From positions 115,447-179,446 of the forward strand of contig NZ_FOXA01000008.1 of assembly GCF_900115595.1 (NCBI RefSeq): DNA of 64,000 bases, in the 5' to 3' direction. The DNA comes from Tranquillimonas alkanivorans. Lineage in GTDB: Bacteria; Pseudomonadota; Alphaproteobacteria; Rhodobacterales; Rhodobacteraceae. A program made the translations under genes and the position numbers. Below the pieces are notes generated by a model. The model was given only the letters and a program-made list of their open reading frames with translations, had not been told where the DNA came from and did no database searches. Position 1 is the stretch's first letter; each line of letters begins with the position of its first letter. This document shows positions 8,750 to 21,144 of this stretch, one piece after another.

Positions 8750-9646
8750 TCAAGTCAACGCTTCCAGCCGGGCAATCTCGGCACGAAGCCCCTCCCCCAA
8801 CGCGGCGGCGAAGCGGTTGAGCCGCTCGACCCGGCGGTCGTCGCTGTGCCGGATCAGCCAGAACGTGCGGGTCAGGGACACCTCGTCGGGCAGCACCTTC
8901 ACCACGCCCGGCGCCTGCGGCAGCGCGAAGTCGTGCACCACGCCGACGCCCGCGCCCTGCCGGATCAGGCCGAGTTGCACCGAGACCGAGTTCGACGACA
9001 GCGCCACCCGCTCGACCCCCGTCTCGCCCAGATAGTCGAGTTCCTTGTCGAAGATCATGTCGGGGATGTAACCGATCACTGAATGGTTCTTCAGGTCGTC
9101 CCGCCCGGTCACCGGATGTCGGTCCAGATAATCCCGCGCGGCGGCCAGATGCAGGCGGTAATCGGCGACCTTCTGCACGGTGAGCCGTCCCGCCGTTGGG
9201 CGCGAGACGCCGATGGCCATGTCCACCTCCCGGCGCGACAGGTTGAGAAGCCGCGGCAGCGCCACGATCTGCACCTCGAGCCCCGGGTTCCCGGCGGCGA
9301 TCCGGGCGCAGACCTGCGGCAGCAGGAAGTTGGCGCAGCCGTCCGGCGCGCCGACCCGCACGACACCCGACAGCCCCGCCTGGTCGCCGCGCAACTCCTC
9401 GACCGCGCCGGTCATCGCCTGCTCGGCCACCTCGGCATGCGTCAGAAGCCGCTGGCCGGCGCCGGTCAGGCCGTAGCCCTGCGGCGACTTGGCGAACAGC
9501 GGCGTGCCCAGGCCCTCCTCCAGCCGCGCCACCCGCCTGCCCACCGTGGCGGGGTCGAGCTTCAGCACCCGGCCCGCGCCCGACAGGCTTTCGGCCCGCG
9601 CCACGGACAGGAATATCCGCATATCATCCCACTGGAGTCCCTGCAT
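8750..9646 (-). CDS. LysR-family transcriptional regulator
   Basis: About 298 residues with an N-terminal winged HTH (residues 4-65: WDDMRIFLSVARAESLSGAG, then VGRRVARLEEGLGTPLF) and a C-terminal LysR substrate-binding domain. A GTG at 9661 would add five residues; family N-termini usually begin a few residues before WDD, so I prefer the ATG at 9646. It is divergent from mmsA across about 100 bp. By the usual LysR arrangement it is a candidate regulator of valine catabolism, but this is inference and no operator was verified. Confidence 0.88.
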   Translation of the reverse strand: MQGLQWDDMRIFLSVARAESLSGAGRVLKLDPATVGRRVARLEEGLGTPLFAKSPQGYGLTGAGQRLLTHAEVAEQAMTGAVEELRGDQAGLSGVVRVGAPDGCANFLLPQVCARIAAGNPGLEVQIVALPRLLNLSRREVDMAIGVSRPTAGRLTVQKVADYRLHLAAARDYLDRHPVTGRDDLKNHSVIGYIPDMIFDKELDYLGETGVERVALSSNSVSVQLGLIRQGAGVGVVHDFALPQAPGVVKVLPDEVSLTRTFWLIRHSDDRRVERLNRFAAALGEGLRAEIARLEALT

Positions 9647-9750
9647 CGCACCCGCATCCACGCAAAACCCTTTTGGGAAACTGCCGCTTCCTGCCGCATC
9701 GGCGCAAGCCTATTCTGGCCCGCGAAACACAGACCTTCAGGGAGGCTCCG

Positions 9751-11250
<1,500 letters not shown>

Positions 11251-11296
11251 TCCGGCGGAGCGGCTGCCGCCGCACGCCATTTGCGTCCAGCCTCAC

Positions 11297-11322
11297 CGCG
11301 CCGCCCCGCTTCTGGCGGCGCG
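11297..11322 (+). terminator. Hairpin downstream of mmsA
   Basis: CGCGCCGCC and GGCGGCGCG form a 9-bp perfect stem with an 8-nt loop, 47 bp after the mmsA stop. No T-run follows. It lies in the 213-bp space before the lipoprotein gene, where nothing else was recognised. Confidence 0.45.
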
Positions 11323-11463
11323 CGTGTGTCAGGCGGCAGGATCGCCTCCGGCGGGAGTATTTCCGGCAAGAGGATGCCCATTTCGGCAAGGTCCCGCGCA
11401 CCGCAGGAACCACCACCTGCCGCTTCGTCTTGTTCTGGCGGAGAACGCAAGGAGGAGAGAGAC

Positions 11464-11748
11464 ATGCGCGCGAAGATTTTCGGCCTAGTGAGCGCCGCCG
11501 CCCTGACGCTGGCGGGCTGCGAGAACCTGACGGACGACCAGCAGATGTTCGTGGGCGGCCTGGGCGGCGCGACCGCCGGCCTGATCACCGCGGAAGTGCT
11601 GGACGCCGACGACGACTGGCGGCTGATCGCGGCGCTGGCCGGCGCCACGGCGGGCACGCTGGTGGCCCGCAACAACGACACCGGCATGTGCGCCTATGCC
11701 CGCGGCGACGGCACCTATTATCGCGCCGCCTGCCCGCGAAACTATTGA
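11464..11748 (+). CDS. Small glycine-zipper lipoprotein
   Basis: A 94-residue protein with a signal peptide ending in the lipobox LTLAGC (Cys19), so it is probably lipidated and anchored to a membrane facing the periplasm. Two glycine/alanine-rich helices (GGLGGATAGLITAEVL and AALAGATAGTLVA) resemble glycine-zipper segments that insert in or pack against membranes. Two cysteines near the C-terminus (GMCAYAR, RAACPRNY) could form a disulfide. The start follows AAGGAGGAGAGAC. No function can be assigned. Confidence 0.8.
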   Translation: MRAKIFGLVSAAALTLAGCENLTDDQQMFVGGLGGATAGLITAEVLDADDDWRLIAALAGATAGTLVARNNDTGMCAYARGDGTYYRAACPRNY

Positions 11749-11823
11749 CGGCGGCGGCGCCGCGGCCATTGCCGCGGCGCCCCGCCTCTGCTTTCCTGGG
11801 CGCCGGACCTGACGGGGTGCGGC

Positions 11824-12951
11824 ATGGGAACGCCTGACTTCACCATCGGCATCGAAGAGGAGTATCTGCTCGCCGATGCCACGACGCTGGACCTTGCCGA
11901 CGCGCCCGAGGCGCTGATCGCGACCTGCAAGGAACGGCTCGAGGACCGCGTCAGCCCGGAATTCCTGCAATGCCAGGTCGAGGTCGGCACCAGCGTCTGC
12001 CGCACGGTGGCCGAGGCGCGCGAGGACCTCGCCCACCTGCGCCGCACGGTGGCCGAGGTGGCGGGCGACCACGGGCTGGTCCCGCTGGCCGTCTCCTGCC
12101 ACCCGTGGGGCGACTGGAAGGCGCAGCACCACCGGGACCGCGAACGGTACAACGACCTGCGGCGCGACCTGGGCGGCGTCGCGCGACGCATGCTGATCTG
12201 CGGCATGCACGTGCATGTCGGGCTGAACGACGACGAGCTGCGGCTCGACCTGATGAACCAGCTCACCTATTTCCTGCCGCACCTTCTGGCGCTGAGTTGC
12301 TCGTCGCCCTTCTGGCAGGGCGAGGATACGGGGCTGGAAAGCTATCGCCTGGCGGTCTTCGACAACCTGCCGCGCACCGGCCTGCCCCCGCGCTTCGCGA
12401 GCTGGGCGGAGTACCAGCGCTCGGTGCAGCTTCTCATCGACACCAAGCTGATCGAGGACAGCACCAAGATCTGGTGGGACCTGCGCCCGTCGCACACGTT
12501 CCCCACGCTCGAGACGCGGATCTGCGACGTCTCGCCCCGGCTGGATCACGCCGCCTCGATCGCCGCGCTGATCCAGTGCGTGACGCGGACGCTGTGGCGG
12601 CTGCGCGGCCAGAACCTGCGCTGGCGCATCTACGAACGCTTCCTGCTGGGCGAGAACCGCTGGCGGGCGCAGCGGTACGGGCCGTCGGAGGGGCTGATCG
12701 ACTTCGGCCGGGGCGAGATCGTGCCCTTCGCCGACCTGCTCGAGGAGTTCATCGCGCTGGTCCACGAGGACGCGATGGAGCTGGGCTGCGTGCGCGAGGT
12801 GGACGCCGCGCGCGACATCCTCGTCACCGGCACCAGCGCCGCCCGGCAGCGCGCGGTCTTCGCCGAGGCGACCGGGGCAGGCGCCGAACCGCGCGAAGCC
12901 CTGCGCGAGGTTGCGCGGCACCTTTCCGCCGAATACCACCACGGGCTTTAA
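11824..12951 (+). CDS. YbdK-type carboxylate-amine ligase (GCS2 family)
   Basis: A 375-residue member of the glutamate-cysteine ligase 2 family. It has the N-terminal IGIEEEYLL acidic metal/ATP motif, a GMHVHVGL segment near residue 125 and ETRICD near 235, all typical of YbdK proteins. E. coli YbdK has weak glutamate-cysteine ligase activity, and the physiological substrate of most members is unknown. No gshB is adjacent. It stands alone between the lipoprotein and the L,D-transpeptidase genes. Confidence 0.88.
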   Translation: MGTPDFTIGIEEEYLLADATTLDLADAPEALIATCKERLEDRVSPEFLQCQVEVGTSVCRTVAEAREDLAHLRRTVAEVAGDHGLVPLAVSCHPWGDWKAQHHRDRERYNDLRRDLGGVARRMLICGMHVHVGLNDDELRLDLMNQLTYFLPHLLALSCSSPFWQGEDTGLESYRLAVFDNLPRTGLPPRFASWAEYQRSVQLLIDTKLIEDSTKIWWDLRPSHTFPTLETRICDVSPRLDHAASIAALIQCVTRTLWRLRGQNLRWRIYERFLLGENRWRAQRYGPSEGLIDFGRGEIVPFADLLEEFIALVHEDAMELGCVREVDAARDILVTGTSAARQRAVFAEATGAGAEPREALREVARHLSAEYHHGL

Positions 12952-13048
12952 TTCAATCACGCGCATGTGACCTTGCGCCCACTGGATTTCACGTCCCGCT
13001 CACGCGAGGGTGCGGCCGAGGTCGCAGATCGAGCAGAAAGGCCCGGAC

Positions 13049-13609
13049 ATGCACGAAAAATTCACCCGCCGCGCGGCACTGGCCATGGGCGCTGCCGCGC
13101 TTGCCACGCCGTCCATCCTGCGCGCCGAAGCGAGCGCCGACTGGGCGCGCCGCAACGCGTCGAGCTTCCGCACGCAGAACTGGCAGGACCATTTCGACGC
13201 TCTGGACCGCGTCACGCTGCTGGCCGACACCCGGTCGCGCGCCCTGCACTACTGGTCGGCCGACGGATCGGATTACCGGCTCTATCCCACCTCGGTCCCG
13301 ATGAGCGAGGAGCTGACCAAGCGCGGCTACACCGAGGTGGTGCGCAAGAAGGAAGGCCCCGACTGGACCCCGACGCAGGACATGATCGCCCGCGATCCGG
13401 ACCTGCCGCGCTACATGCCGCCGGGGCCGGGCAACCCGCTGGGCACCCATGCGCTCTATCTGTCATGGCCGGCCTACCTGATCCACGGCACCCACGACAC
13501 GCGCAAGATCGGGCGGCGCTCGTCCTCGGGCTGCATCGGCCTGTTCAACGAGAAGATCGCCGAGCTGTTCGAGCTGGTGCCGGTGGGTGCGCAGGTCCGC
13601 GTCATCTGA
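13049..13609 (+). CDS. L,D-transpeptidase (YkuD domain), Tat-exported
   Basis: A 186-residue periplasmic enzyme of the YkuD family, which forms 3-3 peptidoglycan cross-links or attaches proteins to the wall. The catalytic motif HGTHDTRKIGRRSSSGCIGL has H147 and C162. The N-terminus MHEKFTRRAALAMGAAALA carries a twin-arginine-like signal. I chose the ATG at 13049, which places the signal peptide at the very N-terminus; an upstream in-frame start would bury it. Confidence 0.9.
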   Translation: MHEKFTRRAALAMGAAALATPSILRAEASADWARRNASSFRTQNWQDHFDALDRVTLLADTRSRALHYWSADGSDYRLYPTSVPMSEELTKRGYTEVVRKKEGPDWTPTQDMIARDPDLPRYMPPGPGNPLGTHALYLSWPAYLIHGTHDTRKIGRRSSSGCIGLFNEKIAELFELVPVGAQVRVI

Positions 13610-13761
13610 GCCGGCGGGCTTGCCAGCCCGGCTTCGATGCGGGACATTTCTTCCGGCGTGACCGCGCCGGGAGGAGACATGCAAAAAGCACCACGCCACG
13701 ACCGGGCGGCGGCCGCCGCCCGTCCGGGCCCCGAAGGCTCACCGCGCCCGGCGGTGACACC

Positions 13762-14805
13762 GTGAGCGATATCCACATCCGCCGCGAGGGTTGTGCCGGC
13801 CGCATCACGCTGGCCCGGCCCCGGGCGCTGAACGCGCTGACGCACCGGATGTGCCGACAGATCGACGCCGCACTGGCCGACTGGGCGCAGGACGATGCCG
13901 TGTCCCTCGTGATCTTCGACGCCGAGGGCGATCGCGCCTTCTGCGCCGGCGGCGACATCTCCCACGTCTACCGCGATGCCGTGCGCGGCGATTTCGGCTC
14001 GGCTCAGGCCTTCTGGCGTGACGAGTACCGGATGAACCGGCGCATCTTCCGCTTCGCCAAGCCGGTGGTGTCCTTCCTGCACGGTTTCGTCATGGGCGGC
14101 GGCGTCGGCATCGGCTGCCATGCCGCGCACCGGGTCGTGGACACGGGGGCGCAGATCGCCATGCCCGAGGTCGGCATCGGCCTCGTCCCTGACGTCGGCG
14201 GCTCGCTCCTTCTCGCCCGTGCGCCGGGGCGGCTGGGCGAGTATCTGAGCACGACCGGCACGCGGATGAGCGCCGCCGATTCCATCTTCGCGGGCTTCGC
14301 CGACCTCCACGTCCCGCGCGACGCCTGGCCCGGACTGATCGCGCGCCTGAGCGAGGACGGCGATCGCGCGCCCCTCGCCGACGCCGCGACGCCGGCCGGC
14401 GACAGCACCCTCGCCCGCCAGCAGCCAGACATCGACCGCCTGTTCGACGTCGACACGCTCCCCGGCATCGTCGCCGCGCTCGAGGCGGATGACAGCGACC
14501 TGGCGCACGCCGCGCTCGGACGGCTCGAAGCGGCCTCGCCCCTCTCGGCGGCTTGCGCGCTGGAACTTGTCCGCCGCGTGCGCCGCGCCGACACGATCGA
14601 GGATGCGCTGCGCCACGAATACCGCTTCACCCACCGCGCGATGGAGCAGGCCGACCTGCTGGAGGGAATCCGCGCGAAGGTCATCGACAAGGACGGCGCC
14701 CCGCGCTGGAGACACGGCGGCGCCGACGACGTGACCGAGGCGGAGGTCGCGGCGCTCCTCGCCCCGCTCGACCCGGACCCCCTCGACCTCGGAGACGCGA
14801 CATGA
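13762..14805 (+). CDS. 3-hydroxyisobutyryl-CoA hydrolase (enoyl-CoA hydratase/isomerase superfamily)
   Basis: A 347-residue crotonase-fold protein. The oxyanion-hole segments AFCAGGDISHVY and FVMGGGVGIGCH, plus MPEVGIGLVPDVGGS, match the HIBCH subgroup, which hydrolyses 3-hydroxyisobutyryl-CoA in valine degradation, rather than plain hydratases (about 260 residues). The start is a GTG. Its stop overlaps the mmsB start as ATGA, and MmsB uses its product, which strengthens the call. Substrate is inferred from subgroup motifs and context. Confidence 0.88.
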   Translation: MSDIHIRREGCAGRITLARPRALNALTHRMCRQIDAALADWAQDDAVSLVIFDAEGDRAFCAGGDISHVYRDAVRGDFGSAQAFWRDEYRMNRRIFRFAKPVVSFLHGFVMGGGVGIGCHAAHRVVDTGAQIAMPEVGIGLVPDVGGSLLLARAPGRLGEYLSTTGTRMSAADSIFAGFADLHVPRDAWPGLIARLSEDGDRAPLADAATPAGDSTLARQQPDIDRLFDVDTLPGIVAALEADDSDLAHAALGRLEAASPLSAACALELVRRVRRADTIEDALRHEYRFTHRAMEQADLLEGIRAKVIDKDGAPRWRHGGADDVTEAEVAALLAPLDPDPLDLGDAT

Positions 14806-15674
14806 AGATCGGTTTCATCGGCCTGGGCAACATGGGCCGTCCCATGGCGGAGAACCTGGCCAAGGCCGGGCACGACGTGCGGGGCTTCGATACCGTACAG
14901 GTTCAGCCCGAAAATGTACGGATGGTACGCTCCGCAGCCGAGGCGGCCACCGACGCCGAGGTGGCGATCACCATGCTTCCGAACGGCGAGGTCCTGCGCG
15001 CCGTCGCCGACGAGGTCGTCCCGGCCATGGGGCGGGAAGCGGTGTTCCTCGACTGCTCCACCGTCGACGTCGACAGCGCCCGCGCGGTCGCAGCCCAGGC
15101 CGAGGCCGCCGGCCTCCTCCCCCTCGACGCCCCGGTCTCGGGCGGCGTCGGCGGCGCGCAGGCGGGTACGCTGACCTTCATGGTCGGGGGCTCCGAAGAC
15201 GGCTTCGGGAAAGTCGCACAACTCTTTGAGGTGATGGGGCAAAAAGCCGTCCATTGCGGCCCCTCCGGCAACGGCCAGGCGGCGAAGATCTGCAACAACA
15301 TGATCCTCGGCATCACCATGATCGGCACCTGCGAGGCCTTCGCGCTGGCCGACAGGCTGGGGCTCGACCGGCAGGCGATGTACGACGTCGTCTCCACTTC
15401 CTCCGGCCAGTCCTGGAGCCTGACGACCTATTGCCCCGCCCCCGGCGTCGGCCCCGCCTCGCCCGCCGACAACGACTACGCACCCGGCTTCGCCGCCGAG
15501 CTGATGCTCAAGGACCTCCGCCTTGCCCAGCTCGCCGCTGCCAGCGCCGGCGCCGACACGCCGCTTGGCCGCGCCGCCCGCGACCTCTACGAAACCTTCG
15601 TGGAACAGGAAGACGGCGCCCGGCGCGACTTCTCGGCCATGCTCCCCCGCTTCGAGAAGCGCCACCGAAGCTGA
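14802..15674 (+). CDS. mmsB: 3-hydroxyisobutyrate dehydrogenase
   Basis: Oxidises 3-hydroxyisobutyrate to methylmalonate semialdehyde with NAD in valine catabolism, feeding MmsA. The 290-residue protein has the N-terminal GFIGLGNMGRPMAENL Rossmann motif, the substrate motif DAPVSGGVGGAQAGTL and the catalytic lysine K162 in GNGQAAKICNN. It is translationally coupled (ATGA) to the hydrolase gene upstream. Confidence 0.95.
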   Translation: MKIGFIGLGNMGRPMAENLAKAGHDVRGFDTVQVQPENVRMVRSAAEAATDAEVAITMLPNGEVLRAVADEVVPAMGREAVFLDCSTVDVDSARAVAAQAEAAGLLPLDAPVSGGVGGAQAGTLTFMVGGSEDGFGKVAQLFEVMGQKAVHCGPSGNGQAAKICNNMILGITMIGTCEAFALADRLGLDRQAMYDVVSTSSGQSWSLTTYCPAPGVGPASPADNDYAPGFAAELMLKDLRLAQLAAASAGADTPLGRAARDLYETFVEQEDGARRDFSAMLPRFEKRHRS

Positions 15675-15739
15675 CGGGTGGTGCCGCCGGGGCGTGAGCG
15701 TCGAAAGGTGCGGGCGGTCCGGTGAGGTAAGCGCCGGTG

Positions 15740-15876
15740 TCATCCCTGCGAAAGCAGAGACTTCTTACCGTTAGCGCTTTGGTCGAACGGCGGAGTCAGC
15801 GGCGCGAGGCCCCGCCTGCGCGGGGGTGACAGGTGCTGCGCCGCGGCCCGAGGCCCCCGCCTGCGCGTGGGTGACA
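15740..15876. repeat. Cluster of three palindromic GTCAYCC-type repeat units
   Basis: One unit (15740-15762, TCATCCCTGCGAAAGCAGAG) faces two units on the other strand: 15806-15831 and 15850-15876. The last two differ at only a couple of positions and end GGGGGTGACA and GTGGGTGACA. They resemble the dispersed GTCATCCCCGCGAAAGCGGGG-type elements seen between genes in many alphaproteobacteria. They lie between the convergent mmsB and lrp genes and could fold into a stem that protects or ends transcripts. Confidence 0.65.
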
Positions 15877-15891
15877 GCCGCCCCCGCCATC

Positions 15892-16353
15892 TCACAACGG
15901 CAGCATCGTCGTCGACTTGATCTCCTCCATCGACAGCAGCGCCGTGACGTTGTGGATTTTCACCTCGGAGATCAGCGCCTGGTAGAAGGCGTCGTAGGCG
16001 CGGGCGTTCTTCACGCGGACCTTGAGGATGTAGTCGATGTCGCCGGCCAGGCGGTGCGCCTCCTGCACCTCGGGGCGGGCGCGGAGCGCGTGGAGGAACC
16101 TGTTCTGCCACTCGGCCTCGTGCTCGGAGGTGCGGATCAGAACGAAGAAGCAGGCCTCGAACCCCAACGCCTCGGCATCCAGGATCACGGTCTGCTGGCC
16201 GACGATCCCCGCCTCGCGCATCTTGCGGATGCGGTTCCAAACGGGCGTCTTCGACGACCCCACTTCGCGCGCGATGTCGTCGAGCGACTGCGACGCGTCG
16301 CGCTGCAACTGCGCGAGGATTTTCCGGTCCATCTCGTCCAGCCGGATCGTCAT
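15892..16353 (-). CDS. Lrp/AsnC-family transcriptional regulator
   Basis: A 153-residue regulator with an N-terminal HTH (residues 5-60: LDEMDRKILAQLQRDASQS, then IAREVGSSKTPVWNRIRKM) and a C-terminal RAM ligand-binding domain (GDIDYILKVRV near 105). It is divergent from cysG. Because the same Lrp gene is commonly found beside this sulfite-reduction operon in Rhodobacterales, it probably senses a sulfur amino acid or related metabolite and controls the operon. That link is inferred from position only. Confidence 0.92.
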   Translation of the reverse strand: MTIRLDEMDRKILAQLQRDASQSLDDIAREVGSSKTPVWNRIRKMREAGIVGQQTVILDAEALGFEACFFVLIRTSEHEAEWQNRFLHALRARPEVQEAHRLAGDIDYILKVRVKNARAYDAFYQALISEVKIHNVTALLSMEEIKSTTMLPL

Positions 16354-16489
16354 TCCTGTGATCCCCTTCTGCCCGTGCCGATCGTTTCGATCTCACGCCT
16401 GATAGAAACACCCGTCCTTATTGGCAAGCCCCGGTAGGCAGAAACCGGGACGATGTTCTAAATAGAGAGCAACAGGCAGAGGGTGCACG

Positions 16490-17887
16490 ATGAAGCATTT
16501 TCCGATCTTCCTGTCGGTCGAGGGCCGGCGGATCGTGGTTTCGGGCGGCGGCGACGCGGCGCTCGCCAAGCTGCGTCTGCTGATGAAGACCGAGGGCCGC
16601 ATCACCGTCTTCGCCGAGCATCCGGCGGAGGAGATCGCCGGATGGGCGGCCGAGGGGCGCCTGACTCTGGTGCGCCGCGCTTTCGGGCCGGGCGACGCCG
16701 TATGCGCCGCGCTGTTCTATGCTGCAAACGAGGACGACGCCGAGGATGCGCGCGTGGCCGGTCTCGCGCGGGCCGACGGCGCGCTGGTCAACATCGTCGA
16801 CAACCTAGAGGACAGCGCCTTCATCACCCCGGCCATCGTGGACCGCGACCCGGTGACCGTCGCCATCGGGACCGAGGGCGCGGCCCCCGTGCTGGCGCGA
16901 GCAATCAAGAAGGACCTGGAAGAGCGCCTGCCGTCCTCGCTGGGCCTGCTCGCCCGCGTGGGCAAGGCGTTCCGCCCGATGGTCGACGCCCTGCCCTTCG
17001 GCCGCAAGCGCCGCGACTTCTGGTCCGACTACTACTTCAACGCCGGTCCCCGCGCCGCCGCCGAGGGCGAGGACGCGATCCGGGACACGCTGGACAGCCT
17101 GCTCGACGCGCACAGGACCCGCGCCGCGCGCGAGGGGCACGTGGCCTTCGTCGGTGCAGGTCCGGGCGATCCGGAACTGCTGACGCTCAAGGCCCGCCGG
17201 GCGCTGCACGAGGCCGACGTGGTGATCCACGACCGACTCGTGACGCCCGAGGTTCTGGAACTCGCGCGCCGCGAGGCGACGATCGTCGCCGCCGGGAAGG
17301 AAGGCTTCGGCCCCTCGGTGAGCCAGGAGGACATCAACGCGCTGATCGTCGAGCACACCCGCAAGGGCGCGCAGGTGGTGCGGCTGAAGTCCGGCGATCC
17401 GACCGTGTTCGGCCGGCTGGACGAAGAAATCGACGCCTGCGAGGCCGCGGGGCTGTCGTGGTCCATCGTGCCCGGCATCACCGCCGCCTCGGCCGCGGTC
17501 GCGGGTCTGGGGCAAAGCCTCACGAAGCGCCAGCGCAACTCGTCGGTGCGGTTCATGACCGGCCACGACATGAAGGGCTTCGCCGACCACGACTGGCGCG
17601 CACTGGCGCGTCCGGGCGAGGTCGCGGCGATCTACATGGGCAAGCGCGCCGCGCGGTTCGTGCAGGGCCGGCTGATGATGCACGGGGCCGATCCCGCGAC
17701 TCCGGTGACGGTGATCGAGGACGCGTCGCGCCCCACGCAGCGCATCCTGTCGACCACGCTGGCCGAGTTGGAGCCCGCCCTGACGGAGGCCGCGATGACC
17801 GGCCCCGCCCTCACCCTCTATGGCCTCGCCCCGCGCGCCGCGCTGGCCGTGGCCGACCGCCCCGATCTGAAGGAGGCCGTGCAATGA
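16490..17887 (+). CDS. cysG: Siroheme synthase (multifunctional CysG)
   Basis: Makes siroheme for sulfite reductase from uroporphyrinogen III. The N-terminal domain (about 1-200) is the precorrin-2 dehydrogenase/ferrochelatase, with SGGGDAALAKLRLL for NAD and the catalytic aspartate in VNIVDN. The C-terminal domain (about 220-465) is the SAM-dependent methyltransferase, with VGAGPGDPELLTLKA and RLKSGDPTVFGR. At 465 residues it matches E. coli CysG. Its stop overlaps the DUF2849 start (ATGA), starting a run of tightly coupled genes. Confidence 0.96.
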   Translation: MKHFPIFLSVEGRRIVVSGGGDAALAKLRLLMKTEGRITVFAEHPAEEIAGWAAEGRLTLVRRAFGPGDAVCAALFYAANEDDAEDARVAGLARADGALVNIVDNLEDSAFITPAIVDRDPVTVAIGTEGAAPVLARAIKKDLEERLPSSLGLLARVGKAFRPMVDALPFGRKRRDFWSDYYFNAGPRAAAEGEDAIRDTLDSLLDAHRTRAAREGHVAFVGAGPGDPELLTLKARRALHEADVVIHDRLVTPEVLELARREATIVAAGKEGFGPSVSQEDINALIVEHTRKGAQVVRLKSGDPTVFGRLDEEIDACEAAGLSWSIVPGITAASAAVAGLGQSLTKRQRNSSVRFMTGHDMKGFADHDWRALARPGEVAAIYMGKRAARFVQGRLMMHGADPATPVTVIEDASRPTQRILSTTLAELEPALTEAAMTGPALTLYGLAPRAALAVADRPDLKEAVQ

Positions 17888-18187
17888 GCCGCCGTTTCAC
17901 CCCGAAAGTGGTCACCGCCAATGCGCTTCTCGAAGGCGACAACGTGTGGCTGACCGAAGACGACCGCTGGAGCCGCGACATGGCCGAGGCCGAGTTCATC
18001 GAGGACGAGGCGCACGGACAAATCCGCCTGCTCTTCGCGCAATCGCAGGCCTCGGTCGTGGTAGGCGCCTATCTCGCCGACGCGAAGATGGGCCAGTGCG
18101 GCCCCGAGCCCACGCACTTCCGCGAGACGTTCCGCACGCGCGGCCCGTCCAACTATCACCACGGCAAGCAGGCCGAGGAGTCGACCC

Positions 18188-18195
<8 letters not shown>
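17884..18195 (+). CDS. DUF2849 protein of the sulfite-reduction operon
   Basis: A 103-residue soluble protein beginning MSRRFTPKVVTANALLEGD. It is acidic in the middle and ends with a histidine-containing tail (NYHHGKQAEE). It overlaps cysG by 4 nt and cysI by 8 nt, so it is made together with siroheme synthase and the hemoprotein. DUF2849 proteins are known mainly from this gene neighbourhood. A role in siroheme delivery or hemoprotein assembly is a reasonable guess but nothing in the sequence proves it. Confidence 0.85.
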
Positions 18196-19844
<1,649 letters not shown>

Positions 19845-19855
<11 letters not shown>

Positions 19856-20591
19856 GCAACCCCTTTCCCCGGTCGCCGAGCGCGCCGCGGACCTGAACCG
19901 CCGTTACGCCCACCACGGCGCAACGGCGGTGCTGGACCACGCGCTGCGCGACCCGCAGGTGGGCCGCACGGCGCTGGTGTCCTCCTTCGGGGCCGAGTCC
20001 GTGGTGCTGCTGCACATGGTCTCGGTCGTGGACCGCACGACGCCGGTGATCTTCCTCGACACCGAGATGCTGTTCGAGGAGACGCTGGCCTATCAGGTCG
20101 AGGTCTCCCGCAAGCTGGGCCTGACCGACGTGCGCGTGATCCGGCCGGACCGGACGCAGACCTTCCTGCGCGACCCGGACGGGCTTTTGCACAAGCAGGA
20201 CCCGGATGCCTGCTGCGCCCTGCGCAAGACCGAGCCGCTGGCCCGCGCGCTGGACGGCTTCGACGCATGGATCACCGGTCGGAAACGGTTTCAGGGCGCG
20301 ACCCGCGCGGCGCTCCAGTTCTTCGAGGTCGAGGACGACACGGGCCGCATCAAGGTCAACCCGCTGGCGCACTGGGCCAAGCAGGACGTGCAGGACTACA
20401 TCGTCAACAACCGCCTGCCCCGGCACCCGCTGGTGGGAAAGGGCTATCCCTCCATCGGCTGCGCGCCCTGCACCAGCCGAGTGAAGGACGGCGAGGACGA
20501 GCGCGCCGGCCGCTGGCGCGGGCGCGACAAGGAAGAATGCGGCATCCACTTCGTGAACGGCCGCGTGGTGCGCGGCCCGGTGGCGAACTGA
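19845..20591 (+). CDS. cysH: Adenylylsulfate (APS) reductase, CysH family
   Basis: Reduces activated sulfate to sulfite. The 248-residue protein has the P-loop-like SSFGAESVVLLHM and two cysteine pairs, C123-C124 (DACCALRK) and C206-C209 (IGCAPCTS). This CC...CxxC pattern binds a [4Fe-4S] cluster and marks the APS-using type rather than the cluster-free PAPS reductase of E. coli. It overlaps the cysI end by 11 nt. The C-terminal catalytic cysteine is in ECGIHF. Confidence 0.94.
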
Positions 20592-20648
20592 GCCCGGACA
20601 CCTTAACTGGACCTTGAGCGACGGGGGCAACTGCTCCCGGGAAAGCGG

Positions 20649-21074
20649 ATGACAATGAGCGTGATCGTGACCGACAGGGGCTTCGAGCCCGAGGACTGGA
20701 CCGGCGGTTTCGTCGAGTTCGAGATGCTGGGCGAAAGCCCGGCGGTGCCCGACCTTGCGGTGGACCTGCCCTCCGACCAGGACCCGGCGGCGCTGGCCGA
20801 CCGGCTGGAGGACATCGTGATGATCCGGGTGGACTTCCCCAGCTTCGCCGACGGGCGCGGCTTCACCATCGCCCGCCGGCTGCGGCTGATGGGCTTTCAG
20901 GGCCGCCTGCGCGCCAAGGGCCACGTCATCGCCGACCAGTACGCCATGGCCCGCCGCTCGGGCTTCGACGAGGTCGAGATCTCGGACGAACTGGCGCAGC
21001 GCCAGCCCGAGGATCAGTGGCAGCGCCGCGCGAACTGGCGCGCGCATGACTATCAGTCGCGCCTGCGCGCCTGA
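20649..21074 (+). CDS. DUF934 protein linked to sulfate reduction
   Basis: A 141-residue protein of the DUF934 family, sometimes annotated as an oxidoreductase of sulfur metabolism. The conserved core is visible as RVDFPSFADGRGFTIARRLR (about 62-80), followed by FQGRLRAKGHVIADQYAMA and GFDEVEI. It sits between cysH and the ferredoxin-NADP reductase, as in many proteobacteria. No cofactor motif is evident. A role in handing electrons or sulfite between the reductases is plausible but unproven. Confidence 0.88.
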   Translation: MTMSVIVTDRGFEPEDWTGGFVEFEMLGESPAVPDLAVDLPSDQDPAALADRLEDIVMIRVDFPSFADGRGFTIARRLRLMGFQGRLRAKGHVIADQYAMARRSGFDEVEISDELAQRQPEDQWQRRANWRAHDYQSRLRA

Positions 21075-21144
21075 TTGCCGCCTTTCCCCCCAGGACCGAC
21101 ACCGTTAGAGAGAGGGCGGGCCGACCGGGCCCGCATTGCGTGAG

